DNA of 64,000 nucleotides. Origin: DATFNI01 sp963712305 (GTDB lineage Bacteria; Bacteroidota; Rhodothermia; Balneolales; DATFMH01). The notes beneath the pieces were generated by a model. The model ran no database searches and had not been told where the DNA came from. It was given only the letters and a program-made list of their open reading frames with translations. The first letter of the stretch is position 1. The number at the start of each line of letters is the position of its first letter. Where the stretch lies: NCBI GenBank assembly GCA_963712305.1, contig CAVQHI010000001.1:2356001-2420000 (forward strand), read 5' to 3'. Below are positions 17,506 through 25,717 of this stretch, piece after piece. Both the position numbers and the translations under genes were made by a program.

Positions 17506-20500
17506 TCACTTAATCAGCACCATCGACTTAACCACTCTCCTATTCCCTGCCGTCAACCGGTAAAAATACACCCCGCTGGCGTAGCTTGACGCATTCCAGC
17601 GGTAGAGGTGGCTGCCGGTTTGCAGGCGTTCGTTGTTTACCAGTACCGCGACCTGCTGGCCCAATACATTGTAAATCACCAGTTTGGTCTGTGTGGCCCG
17701 GGGCAACTCAAAACGGATGACCGTACTGGGATTAAACGGGTTGGGGTAGTTCTGGGACAGGGTGACCTTTTGCGGCAGCCCAGATCCAATATGTTCGATG
17801 GGCGTGCCGGTTCCGGTGGTAAACCGGTGCTCGGGCGTCCAGTCGCCGGTGCTGTCGGAGTAGACCGACTGGTAGTGCCACTGGTAAGCGGTGTTGGGAC
17901 TGAGACGGCCTTCCGGAACCGTAAAGGAGGAGGTCGCCACACTGGTGTCGATGACCACGCTCTGGGTGTGCGCCATGGTCCCGCCCGTGCTTGCCGTGGA
18001 TACCTGCAGGTTGTACGATTGGGCCCCGAGCACATCCTGCCAGTCCAGCGTCGGGTTGGTGATCACGCCCGTGGAGTCATCCGGGGGCCAGATCTTGGGG
18101 GTGCTTAGTGGTGATGAATCACTATATTCAGCGAAGTTGAAAGACGTATTCAGGCCGGCTGTCCACAGGTTTCCTGATCCATAAAGTCCACCATCTGCCA
18201 AATAAACTTTACTCGCAGAGATAATCATTTTTGTAGGATAACCATATCCGCTACCATAACCGGTACCATGGCCAAGTGCCTTCCAATTGGATCCATCCCA
18301 AATAGCAATATTATTGGCTTGTGTAATAGTGCCCTCTGAATCAAACACTCTGTCAAATTCTCCACCGGCATATACTTCATTACCATACAAAGCAAGAGAA
18401 AGACCACTTGCCCTCAAGTTTCCATAGGATAGGCCTCCTCCAACGTTATGCCATGTGCTATCTCTGAATACGGCGATGTTATTGACCTTTACGCTGTCAA
18501 TCATATGGAATTCCCCAGTAACATAAACCTCCCCTTTTTCAGTTACCACCATATCATTAGGATACCCATAGGTATCTACAGAATGGTTGTAGAAATACTC
18601 ATCATTAAATTCCCCCAGTTGCTGCCATTTGTCTTCACCGCCCTTCAGAACTCCAACCCCACTACCTTTTTCACCAGGCACACTCCACTGCCAGGCAGCA
18701 TAGAGATCCCCGTTTTTCGAAAATTTAAGTGAAACTACATCCGGCATGATAAACTGGTTTTCGTTACCAACTTCAATCCACAGCCCATCTTTGAACTCGG
18801 CCACACCATATATAGATTTTGCATCTGAAGAATTTGTTGCCACCTTATCAAATCCTCCATAAACGTACATTGCATTGTTATTAAATGTAATCCCGTTTAG
18901 TGTACCGTTGACATATGCAATATTTACCCAATCAGAGCCATCCCATTTTTTTATCTCATAGGCATAGGGAAAAACATTTTTATTTGATGGATCAGGATCT
19001 TCACAAATATAAACCGCATTGTCTTCGGATACTCCAACAGCATAAACTCTCCGTGGGACACCATTCCCAATAGATGACCATTTCTCCCCATCCCATTTGG
19101 CAATATGATTGACCCGTTTACCCCCGGCAAAAATAAAATCACCACCAGCATAAATATTCCCATTTTGATCACTGGCAATGGAATAAACCAGATTATCCAA
19201 GCCATTTGCTTTCGGCCCGCCAAGTGGTAGAAGCATTTTTTGTGTTTTATCCCAGCGCATGATCGTCCCAAAACCGACACCGTTATAGCCACCGAAAAAG
19301 ATGCCGTTTGATGTTTTAGCAGTGGAAAAGACACCATTGTCAACAAGGTGTCCAACACTACCATTATCGCCCTTTGGATCGAGATCATCCCATTTGGTGC
19401 CGTTCCAATAAGGGAGAGCAACCTCATCACTCGTTAAAAACCTTGGGTTATTTTTTCCGAATTGCAGCGTTCCGACATATACTTTTTCCCCATCAACCGT
19501 GACGGACCATACCTTTCTTGGTGCCCCGAAATTGAACCCATCGAAAAAGTTACTCCATGTTTGAGTCGTCATATTCCATTTAGCCAAGCGCAGGGCTTTC
19601 TTATTCCCGGTCTGTTGAAAACTCCCTCCCACATACAGATTATCTCCGTCAACAGTCAGAGCATGCACATCCAGATCGCAGCCAAAAAGTGTATTATTTA
19701 TAATATTATAGGATTCCGGCACACATCCGGTTACACCATCACCCAGGGCACTCCAGTTCTTTCCATCCCAGCGGGCTACATTATTCACGGTGATCCCATC
19801 CACCTGGTCAAACTTGCCGCCCACATACAGGCTCCCATCCGGCACGACTGTCAAAGCCCACACTTCTTCGTCAATACCGTCACCCACTGGCTGCCAGTTT
19901 TTTCCATCCCATCGGGCCAGATGATTCACAGTAGTACTACCCGAGTGCGTAAAAAGTCCCCCGGCATAAACCGATCCGTCCGGTCCGATGGCCAATGCCC
20001 GGACCGTGGAATCCAGTCCGGCGCCCATCGCGTGCCAGTGTTTGCCATCCCAACGAGCGACTCGGTAGGCTGTGATGCCTCCAACCCGGGTAAAATGACC
20101 TGCGGCATAGACCATCCCAGTGTTGTCAACTACGATCGTCTGTACCGGTGTATCATCATCGGTCGGATTTCCATAAGGATAATAACTCTCCGGCCTCCGG
20201 TTCGTGCCTCCGTCCATGCTATGCCAGCCGTCCTTATCCCACATAGCGATGTTGTTGACCACCTCTCCACCGGCTATGGGGAAGAACCCACCGACGTACA
20301 CTTTATCTCCGAACGTTGCTATTGTTCGGGTGTATCCAACGATCTGGCCACTCGGCAAATATTCCTGTACTCCCGGTATCGAGAATTTATCCGACCAGTG
20401 ATCATCGCCGGGCAGGGGTGGCTCGGGGTTGGATTGGATGGTAGCGGGTGGAAAGCTTCCTTTTTGTTGGGCATAACCCCGCGCACATAAAATTACCGTA

Positions 20501-20550
20501 ACCAAGAGCAAAAATGCCCCGTTGATAATAAGCCTGCTAATCCCTTTCAT
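17506..20550 (-). CDS. Large secreted propeller-repeat protein with T9SS sorting domain
   Basis: A 1014-residue exported protein with a signal peptide (about residues 1-27). Residues about 50-800 hold some twelve or more repeats of the form NxIAxWDGKxWxxxGxG ... GxVYAGGxFxxxGG, a beta-propeller or delta-60-like pattern. A fibronectin-III-like domain follows (TPKIWPPDDSTGV ... TAYQWHYQSVYSDS). The sorting domain has LSQNYPNPFNPST, LVIYNVLGQQV, ASGVYFYRL and VVKSMVLIK. Probably a cell-surface or released protein; no enzyme motif was seen. The 3' part encoding the FnIII and sorting domains (to about 18105) looks clearly more G+C-rich than the repeat part. Confidence 0.82.
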   Translation of the reverse strand: MKGISRLIINGAFLLLVTVILCARGYAQQKGSFPPATIQSNPEPPLPGDDHWSDKFSIPGVQEYLPSGQIVGYTRTIATFGDKVYVGGFFPIAGGEVVNNIAMWDKDGWHSMDGGTNRRPESYYPYGNPTDDDTPVQTIVVDNTGMVYAAGHFTRVGGITAYRVARWDGKHWHAMGAGLDSTVRALAIGPDGSVYAGGLFTHSGSTTVNHLARWDGKNWQPVGDGIDEEVWALTVVPDGSLYVGGKFDQVDGITVNNVARWDGKNWSALGDGVTGCVPESYNIINNTLFGCDLDVHALTVDGDNLYVGGSFQQTGNKKALRLAKWNMTTQTWSNFFDGFNFGAPRKVWSVTVDGEKVYVGTLQFGKNNPRFLTSDEVALPYWNGTKWDDLDPKGDNGSVGHLVDNGVFSTAKTSNGIFFGGYNGVGFGTIMRWDKTQKMLLPLGGPKANGLDNLVYSIASDQNGNIYAGGDFIFAGGKRVNHIAKWDGEKWSSIGNGVPRRVYAVGVSEDNAVYICEDPDPSNKNVFPYAYEIKKWDGSDWVNIAYVNGTLNGITFNNNAMYVYGGFDKVATNSSDAKSIYGVAEFKDGLWIEVGNENQFIMPDVVSLKFSKNGDLYAAWQWSVPGEKGSGVGVLKGGEDKWQQLGEFNDEYFYNHSVDTYGYPNDMVVTEKGEVYVTGEFHMIDSVKVNNIAVFRDSTWHNVGGGLSYGNLRASGLSLALYGNEVYAGGEFDRVFDSEGTITQANNIAIWDGSNWKALGHGTGYGSGYGYPTKMIISASKVYLADGGLYGSGNLWTAGLNTSFNFAEYSDSSPLSTPKIWPPDDSTGVITNPTLDWQDVLGAQSYNLQVSTASTGGTMAHTQSVVIDTSVATSSFTVPEGRLSPNTAYQWHYQSVYSDSTGDWTPEHRFTTGTGTPIEHIGSGLPQKVTLSQNYPNPFNPSTVIRFELPRATQTKLVIYNVLGQQVAVLVNNERLQTGSHLYRWNASSYASGVYFYRLTAGNRRVVKSMVLIK

Positions 20551-20848
20551 ACTAATCCCCTCTATGTGAAATAAACAGATTTTTGTAAAAGCGGACTATT
20601 TTCAGCTTACCTTTTTGGAAACCAAAGCACAATGACCAAGCTTGGGTATTTTGGGGCCGAAAACTCTGTTTCCCGGTAAGGCTGAATGATCATGCAATGT
20701 GTTTACACATCAGACAGCCCATTACCATGCCATAAGTTGTGAAATCTTGTGACGCATTGCTCATGGGTTAGTCTCTCGCTTATTTTTGATTTTGAAGCAG
20801 AGCTTCACCACAAGAATGTGTCTTTCACCTTCCAACGACACACCCCCA

Positions 20849-21016
20849 GGATGTCATTCTGAGGCCAAACCAAAAGGGATACAGAATAGCAACGAAGGAC
20901 CCCGGCCGAAGAATCTCGTTAGCATTCGGCAGCGATCGCGGCACGTGAAAGGCGCGTTGCCGGATGCAGACGAGATCCTACGTTGTTTTGCAGGCAAAAC
21001 AACATCAGGATGACAT
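20849..21016. repeat. MITE-like interspersed repeat, third copy
   Basis: Starts AGGATGTCATTCTGAGGCC and ends ACATCAGGATGACATC. The core is GCGCGTTGCCGGATGCAGAC followed by GAGATCCTACGTT. A small internal palindrome (GTTGTTTTGCAGGCAAAACAAC) replaces the GTTATCCCGCAAGCGGAATAAC hairpin of the 15.8 kb copy, a compensated change that keeps the stem. Confidence 0.78.
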
Positions 21017-21085
21017 CATACTGCCTGGGTTGAGTTGCGTGGAGCGGCGGATGCTACCGGTTTAAATTCCGGACGACCTCCCATC

Positions 21086-21120
21086 ACCCTCGTTCCCAAC
21101 GTCTCGTTGGGAACGAGGGT
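21086..21120. repeat. Perfect 16-bp inverted repeat related to R2
   Basis: ACCCTCGTTCCCAACG (21086-21101) and CGTTGGGAACGAGGGT (21105-21120) form a perfect hairpin with a 3-nt loop. The right arm is the same block that ends the R2 repeats at 16162. It lies downstream of the LuxR gene and could fold in either strand's RNA. Confidence 0.8.
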
Positions 21121-21194
21121 TAAAAGTTGATGCGACGCTGGAAATGGGAGCTTGTGCAGTAAAAAACGTAACGTATACGAAGCTTAACGCTGGT

Positions 21195-21902
21195 TTATAT
21201 GTTAACCAGATCAAACGCCAGCGCGTACTTTATCACATCCCGGTAGTGTTTTATTCCCAGTTTCCGGTTGATCTGTTTGCGGTGCGTCTCTACGGTCTGG
21301 CGGGAGATATACAGGCGATCGGCGATGGCGGGATTATTCAGGCCTTCCGCCAGCAGGATGAGTATCTCGATCTCTCTTTGAGTTAACTGCTGAAAGCGTT
21401 TGAAATGCTTCAACTTGAATTCGTCCATTTCTACCATCTTTGCTATTTTTGAAGATGCTTTATCAAGTTCTTCAACCAATAGCAACATCTTCAGCACGAG
21501 TCCGTTAGCCAACTTTACCCCTTTCGTGAATGTGATAAACGGGGAATAATCCGTATCTCCATCTATCCTCGCATATTGGACAAAAAACAGGGTCTGGTGA
21601 GGATCACTATTTGCATAAAATTTCGGCAAAAATTTCATGATGCTTTTCAGGGATCCCGGGTGTACAATGCTCTCCAAATAATGGGGACAATCCTGGATTT
21701 CTTCCTGGGAATAACCGCTAAGTTCCGTATACCTCTTATTGGTATAGTGGGTCTCTATGGCTTCAGGACGACTGAATAGAGTTGCACAGGGAATGTGATC
21801 GATAAGAGTTTTATTATTTTCGTCCTCAAGCAATCTTCCCTCCATCTGTAGGGTATAGAACTCAAAGCGTTCCATTAACTCCTGGTCCGTCAAGTAAGCC
21901 AT
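21195..21902 (-). CDS. LuxR-type regulator with PAS-like sensor domain
   Basis: A 235-residue regulator. Residues about 30-150 look PAS-like (YTNKRYTELSGYSQEEI, then FVQYARIDGD), and a LuxR/NarL helix-turn-helix occupies residues 170-235 (LTQREIEILILLAEGLNNPAIADRLYISRQTVETHRKQINRKLGI). There is no receiver aspartate, so it is likely a direct sensor rather than a phosphorelay output. It lies 23 bp downstream of a shorter gene with a very similar C-terminus, suggesting duplication and co-transcription. The ligand is unknown. Confidence 0.85.
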   Translation of the reverse strand: MAYLTDQELMERFEFYTLQMEGRLLEDENNKTLIDHIPCATLFSRPEAIETHYTNKRYTELSGYSQEEIQDCPHYLESIVHPGSLKSIMKFLPKFYANSDPHQTLFFVQYARIDGDTDYSPFITFTKGVKLANGLVLKMLLLVEELDKASSKIAKMVEMDEFKLKHFKRFQQLTQREIEILILLAEGLNNPAIADRLYISRQTVETHRKQINRKLGIKHYRDVIKYALAFDLVNI

Positions 21903-21925
21903 AATCTTACCTTTTAGGTTATCGT

Positions 21926-22249
21926 TTACACTGCAATCAGGTCAAAAGCCAAGGCATAGATGATGATATCCTTCATGTGACGGATTTGGAGTTTCCGGTT
22001 AATGTGCTTTCGATGATTTTCCACGGTCCGGCGGGTAATACCCAATAAAACAGCTATATCAGGATTTTTGTTACCCTCAGCCAGCAATTTCAGGATTTCC
22101 TTTTCCCGCGAAGTCAGCCTGTCGAATTCTTCCAGATGGGCATTTTTAAACCTATTCATTGCATTCACCTGACGCACTTTTGCAGAAAGCAATCCGAATG
22201 AATTGTCGTCAATCGAGAGGGATGATTTTTCATCTGTTTGTATTTTCAT
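21926..22249 (-). CDS. Short LuxR-type DNA-binding protein
   Basis: A 107-residue protein that is mostly a LuxR helix-turn-helix (LTSREKEILKLLAEGNKNPDIAVLLGITRRTVENHRKHINRKLQI), preceded by about 40 residues with no sensor domain. Its last 60 residues align well with the next gene, even to the tail YALAFDL. It may bind the same sites and act as a partner, competitor or heterodimer subunit; that is inference. It is the first gene of the pair. Confidence 0.83.
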   Translation of the reverse strand: MKIQTDEKSSLSIDDNSFGLLSAKVRQVNAMNRFKNAHLEEFDRLTSREKEILKLLAEGNKNPDIAVLLGITRRTVENHRKHINRKLQIRHMKDIIIYALAFDLIAV

Positions 22250-22558
22250 TTACACTACCCGATATAATCCCTGCATAAAATATTTACCGGTGCACACACC
22301 GTGCGCCTCAACTAATCATCATTAATTTACCACTATTTATTTACGCACAAATTAAATTTTAATAACAATATTAAATTAAGTAATTATACTTATTGCTATT
22401 ACCACACATTGAATACGGATGATCCATTTTTAAAATGTAAACCAAACGGTATAAGTACCAGACGTACAAGATTCCAGAGCCATTTGTTTACTCACTGTAA
22501 GGTTCTGCCACCGGAAGTGTCTATATAACAAAAAGAGACATTCCCGTAGACTGGTACC
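22250..22558. other. Divergent promoter region, LuxR pair / comEA-like gene
   Basis: A 309-bp AT-rich spacer between two divergent transcription units. It must hold both promoters. I saw no clear operator palindrome or ORF. Confidence 0.4.
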
Positions 22559-23119
22559 ATGAGCAATTTCAGGAGACGGCTTTTTTTCTGGATCGAACGT
22601 CTTAACATCACCCGGGGAGAACGAAGGTTCGTAGTAACAGCTATTGTAGTATCGCTCATAGTTTGGCTTACCGACTTTATGATTAAACCGGGACGACTTT
22701 ATGGACCGGATTATTACAGACCCCTGGATTCACTTTATCAACAATACGTTAGTCAAATCCATCTCCGGGATTCTCTGATTCACCGATATTATTATACAGA
22801 GGCAGATGATTCGGAAAATATTGCATCCGGGGTACCGTTTGCTATACCGGGAGATGTCCCAATTTCCGGCAAGGAAAAAGAGGCGAAAAAGAGCCGACCT
22901 GACAATCACAGTATCAACATCAACCACGCTGACTCGTTGGCGTTAATCAGTCTGCCGGGCATTGGCCCCATTATTGCCGGGAAAATCATAGATTACAGAA
23001 ATGATCATGGCCCTTTCCCGGACCCGAATTCTTTGAAGAAGGTAAAGGGGATCGGTGACAAGAAATTAGAACAGATACTACCATATCTGACACTAACAAA
23101 TACAGCTCGAAATAGATGA
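22559..23119 (+). CDS. Membrane-anchored helix-hairpin-helix (ComEA-like) protein
   Basis: A 186-residue protein. One membrane helix near residues 24-42 (FVVTAIVVSLIVWLTDFMI) is followed by a 70-residue spacer. The C-terminal tandem helix-hairpin-helix domain is INHADSLALISLPGIGPIIAGKIIDYR and SLKKVKGIGDKKLEQILPYL. The layout fits ComEA-type proteins, which bind incoming DNA in the periplasm during natural transformation. No other competence gene lies nearby, so the uptake role is inferred from domain order only. Confidence 0.8.
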   Translation: MSNFRRRLFFWIERLNITRGERRFVVTAIVVSLIVWLTDFMIKPGRLYGPDYYRPLDSLYQQYVSQIHLRDSLIHRYYYTEADDSENIASGVPFAIPGDVPISGKEKEAKKSRPDNHSININHADSLALISLPGIGPIIAGKIIDYRNDHGPFPDPNSLKKVKGIGDKKLEQILPYLTLTNTARNR

Positions 23120-23350
23120 TTTCTCCAGTGATTTGGAAAGATGGAATACTGGAATTTTGGATATTTAATTCTGGAAGTTGGATTATAAATAACATCCGGC
23201 GGTTACTTTTTCAGAATTGTTAGTTCCCGGTTGCTGCGGATTAGCAATTTCAAATTGCATTTTTTCCACTATTCCAACATTCCTTTTCGCTTTAGATTTT
23301 CTTTCCATATTCATGAGTGTTTTTTAAAAATTAAATCGACTTAAACGCCT

Positions 23351-24901
23351 ATGGCAACCAATATTCTTTGGGCAGACGACGAAATAGATCAGTTGCGTCC
23401 CCATATCATATTTTTGGAAAAACGTGGTTTCGATGTAACTCCGGTTACCAATGGCGAAGATGCCATTTCCATGGTACACGACAATAAGTTTGATCTCGTT
23501 TTTCTTGATGAACAGATGCCGGGTATGGATGGCCTACAGACTCTTGAAGGCTTAAAACAGCTTCAGCCGACTCTTCCTGTAATCATGATCACAAAAAGTG
23601 AGGAAGAGTCGATTATGGACGAGGCTATTGGCGGGCAGATCTCTGACTATCTTATCAAGCCGGTGAATCCTAACCAGATATTGCTGGCAATCAAAAAAAT
23701 ATTAGATCAGCGCAGGCTTCGTGACGAACGTTCGGCGCAGAGTTACCTGAGCAGTTTTAATTCGATATCCCAACGAATGGTTGGTCCTATGGAGTGGCAC
23801 GATTGGATTGAGGTTTACCAACAGCTCACACGCTGGGATATCGATTTGGAGCGGGGAGATGAGGCCCTGAGACAGGTACTGACCGACCAGATCCAACAAG
23901 CCAACCGGGAATTTGGCATATTCATTGAAAAAGAATATCCCTACTGGTTGCGCACAAATTATCCAGAGCGCCCAAAATTATCGCCCGATATCATTGAAAC
24001 ATATGTGAAACCACATCTCGATGGCTCAAAACGACCTGTCTTTTTTATTATCGTGGATTGCATGCGCTATGATCAATGGCTCGTCTTTGAGCAATTCCTG
24101 CATCCCTATTACAATATTGATCTGGATTTCTACTACTCTATCCTGCCAACTGCCACGCCGTACGCCAGAAATGCTATTTTTGCTGGAATGTTTCCGCTGG
24201 ACATCGAAAAGAGGCATCCTGACCTGTGGCGCAGTTCCGATGAAAATGAAAACTCGTTGAATAAATATGAAGAGGATTTTCTTGCTTTACAGGTAGAGAA
24301 ACAGGGGTTTTCGTTTAAACCCAAATATGAGAAAATCCTTCAGGCCGACGAAGGCAAACGACTTGCCGAACGAATCCAGAACTATCTGCAAAGTCCTTTG
24401 AGTGCTTTTGTCTTTAACTTTGTTGATACGCTGGTTCACTCACGATCTGACTCCGACGTATTGCGGGAAATCGCCCCGGATGTCCCGGCATTCCGCAGTC
24501 TCACACGCACATGGTTTGAGCATTCCGCTCTATTACAATTACTGACGAACGTTGCGAAGAAAGATGCAACAATCGTCATCACTACTGATCACGGTTCGGT
24601 TCGGGCGCTTCGGGACACCAAGGTACTCGGTGACCGATATGCATCCACAAGTTTGCGGTATAAATTTGGACGCAACCTCAAGTGTGATCGGGATACTGCG
24701 ATCTACGTCGAGAAACCACAGGAGTACAGACTTCCCAGGGGTAGCGTCTCGACCAATTACATATTTGCACGTGAAGACTATTATTTCGTGTATCCAACTA
24801 ATTATCATCACTTTCAAAACAAATATCACGATACTTTTCAGCATGGCGGGGCATCTATGGAAGAAATGATTCTTCCCATTGCTACGTTGTCACCTAAATA
24901 A
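23351..24901 (+). CDS. porX: PorX-like response regulator with PglZ domain
   Basis: A 516-residue protein. An N-terminal receiver (ADDE near residues 8-11, phospho-acceptor Asp53 in FLDEQMPG, LIKP Lys about 102) is joined to a PglZ/alkaline-phosphatase-superfamily domain. Landmarks there are FFIIVDCMRYDQW, LPTATPYARNAIFAG (candidate nucleophile Thr), VITTDHGSVR and DTFQHGGASMEEMILP. PorX orthologues regulate type IX secretion genes with the kinase PorY and have phosphodiesterase activity in Porphyromonas. The several T9SS cargoes in this window fit that role. Its stop codon overlaps the tsaE start by one base. Confidence 0.92.
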   Translation: MATNILWADDEIDQLRPHIIFLEKRGFDVTPVTNGEDAISMVHDNKFDLVFLDEQMPGMDGLQTLEGLKQLQPTLPVIMITKSEEESIMDEAIGGQISDYLIKPVNPNQILLAIKKILDQRRLRDERSAQSYLSSFNSISQRMVGPMEWHDWIEVYQQLTRWDIDLERGDEALRQVLTDQIQQANREFGIFIEKEYPYWLRTNYPERPKLSPDIIETYVKPHLDGSKRPVFFIIVDCMRYDQWLVFEQFLHPYYNIDLDFYYSILPTATPYARNAIFAGMFPLDIEKRHPDLWRSSDENENSLNKYEEDFLALQVEKQGFSFKPKYEKILQADEGKRLAERIQNYLQSPLSAFVFNFVDTLVHSRSDSDVLREIAPDVPAFRSLTRTWFEHSALLQLLTNVAKKDATIVITTDHGSVRALRDTKVLGDRYASTSLRYKFGRNLKCDRDTAIYVEKPQEYRLPRGSVSTNYIFAREDYYFVYPTNYHHFQNKYHDTFQHGGASMEEMILPIATLSPK

Positions 24902-25410
24902 TGAACCGACCAGTACCCAACGACATATCGGAGTTAAACAGCAAGGACCGGCTATCGGCATGGATGAATACTACACATTCATGTGAATCGGTTGAAGCAA
25001 CCTACCAATTGGCCGCTGCCCTTGCTCATAACCTGCAAGAAGGCGATGTTTTATGCCTTAAAGGGTCTCTTGGTGCCGGAAAAACACATTTCGTTAAAGG
25101 ATTGGCTGCCGCACTGGATATTAACCCTGCTACGGTTCATTCTCCAACATTTACGCTCATTCACGAATATAATTCCGGCAGGCTCCCCATTTATCATTTT
25201 GATTTTTACCGTATCAAAGACTGGCACGAAGCGCTTGATATCGGCGTTGAAGAGTATTTTTATGGCGATGGCATCTGTTGCATTGAATGGCCGGATCTAA
25301 TTGTACCAATTTTGCCTGAAAGTGCGTTATGGCTACATATTGAATCCGTTTCGGCCACTACCCGCAAGGTTTTTATCTCGCCCCGAAGACAATCCGGGAC
25401 GGGAAGTTGA
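24901..25410 (+). CDS. tsaE: tRNA threonylcarbamoyladenosine biosynthesis ATPase TsaE
   Basis: A 169-residue P-loop ATPase required with TsaB, TsaC and TsaD for t6A37 in ANN-decoding tRNAs. Walker A is GSLGAGKTH (residues 55-63), then the family block SPTFTLIHEYNSGRLPIYHFDFYRI and IEWPD. The N-terminus is about 25 residues longer than in short TsaEs, although the TAATG overlap with porX supports this start. Coupling to porX is probably just operon economy. Confidence 0.94.
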   Translation: MNRPVPNDISELNSKDRLSAWMNTTHSCESVEATYQLAAALAHNLQEGDVLCLKGSLGAGKTHFVKGLAAALDINPATVHSPTFTLIHEYNSGRLPIYHFDFYRIKDWHEALDIGVEEYFYGDGICCIEWPDLIVPILPESALWLHIESVSATTRKVFISPRRQSGTGS

Positions 25411-25432
25411 ATAAATAGTATATTTTTCGATC

Positions 25433-25717
25433 ATGAAACAAATGAGAAAAAAATTACCATATCGACTTGATCGTCTTCCGGTGATTTACCCCTATCACCG
25501 GAGAGCCTCTAACGATCTGGGACTGGGCGATCTCGTTTACTACGGGCCATGTCCTGAATTTTATGGTGTTGGAGAGATAGTCAGTATGGTTGAAACTTAC
25601 TGCATTGTAGATTTTAGAGGGACCGGTATCCTGGGTATTCACAAAGATGCATTTGATTCAAAATACCTCATCCCGATTCACAAGCTTAACCTTTCTCACA
25701 TTCTCAAGGATCGCTGA
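25433..25717 (+). CDS. Conserved-looking small protein of unknown function
   Basis: A 94-residue basic protein with no signal peptide. The middle (LGLGDLVYYGPCPEFYGVGEIVSMVETYCIVDFRG) looks like a small SH3/Tudor-like barrel. I do not know the family. It follows tsaE after 22 bp, so probably belongs to the porX-tsaE unit. Its last 14 bases overlap the end of the convergent sodium symporter gene. Confidence 0.6.
   Translation: MKQMRKKLPYRLDRLPVIYPYHRRASNDLGLGDLVYYGPCPEFYGVGEIVSMVETYCIVDFRGTGILGIHKDAFDSKYLIPIHKLNLSHILKDR

Noticed and set aside
17608..18108. 166-codon plus-strand ORF
   Set aside because: Antisense to the G+C-rich sorting-domain region, which keeps shadow frames open by lacking stops.
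19462..20490. 342-codon plus-strand ORF
   Set aside because: Antisense to the repeat-rich propeller gene; the open frame comes from the repeated codon pattern of that gene.
15105..21120. CRISPR array
   Set aside because: Repeats are few, long, imperfect and not regularly spaced, and no cas gene is near.
23351..24901. BREX/Pgl phage defence via PglZ domain
   Set aside because: The receiver-PglZ layout is PorX; no pglX, brxC or other defence gene is nearby.
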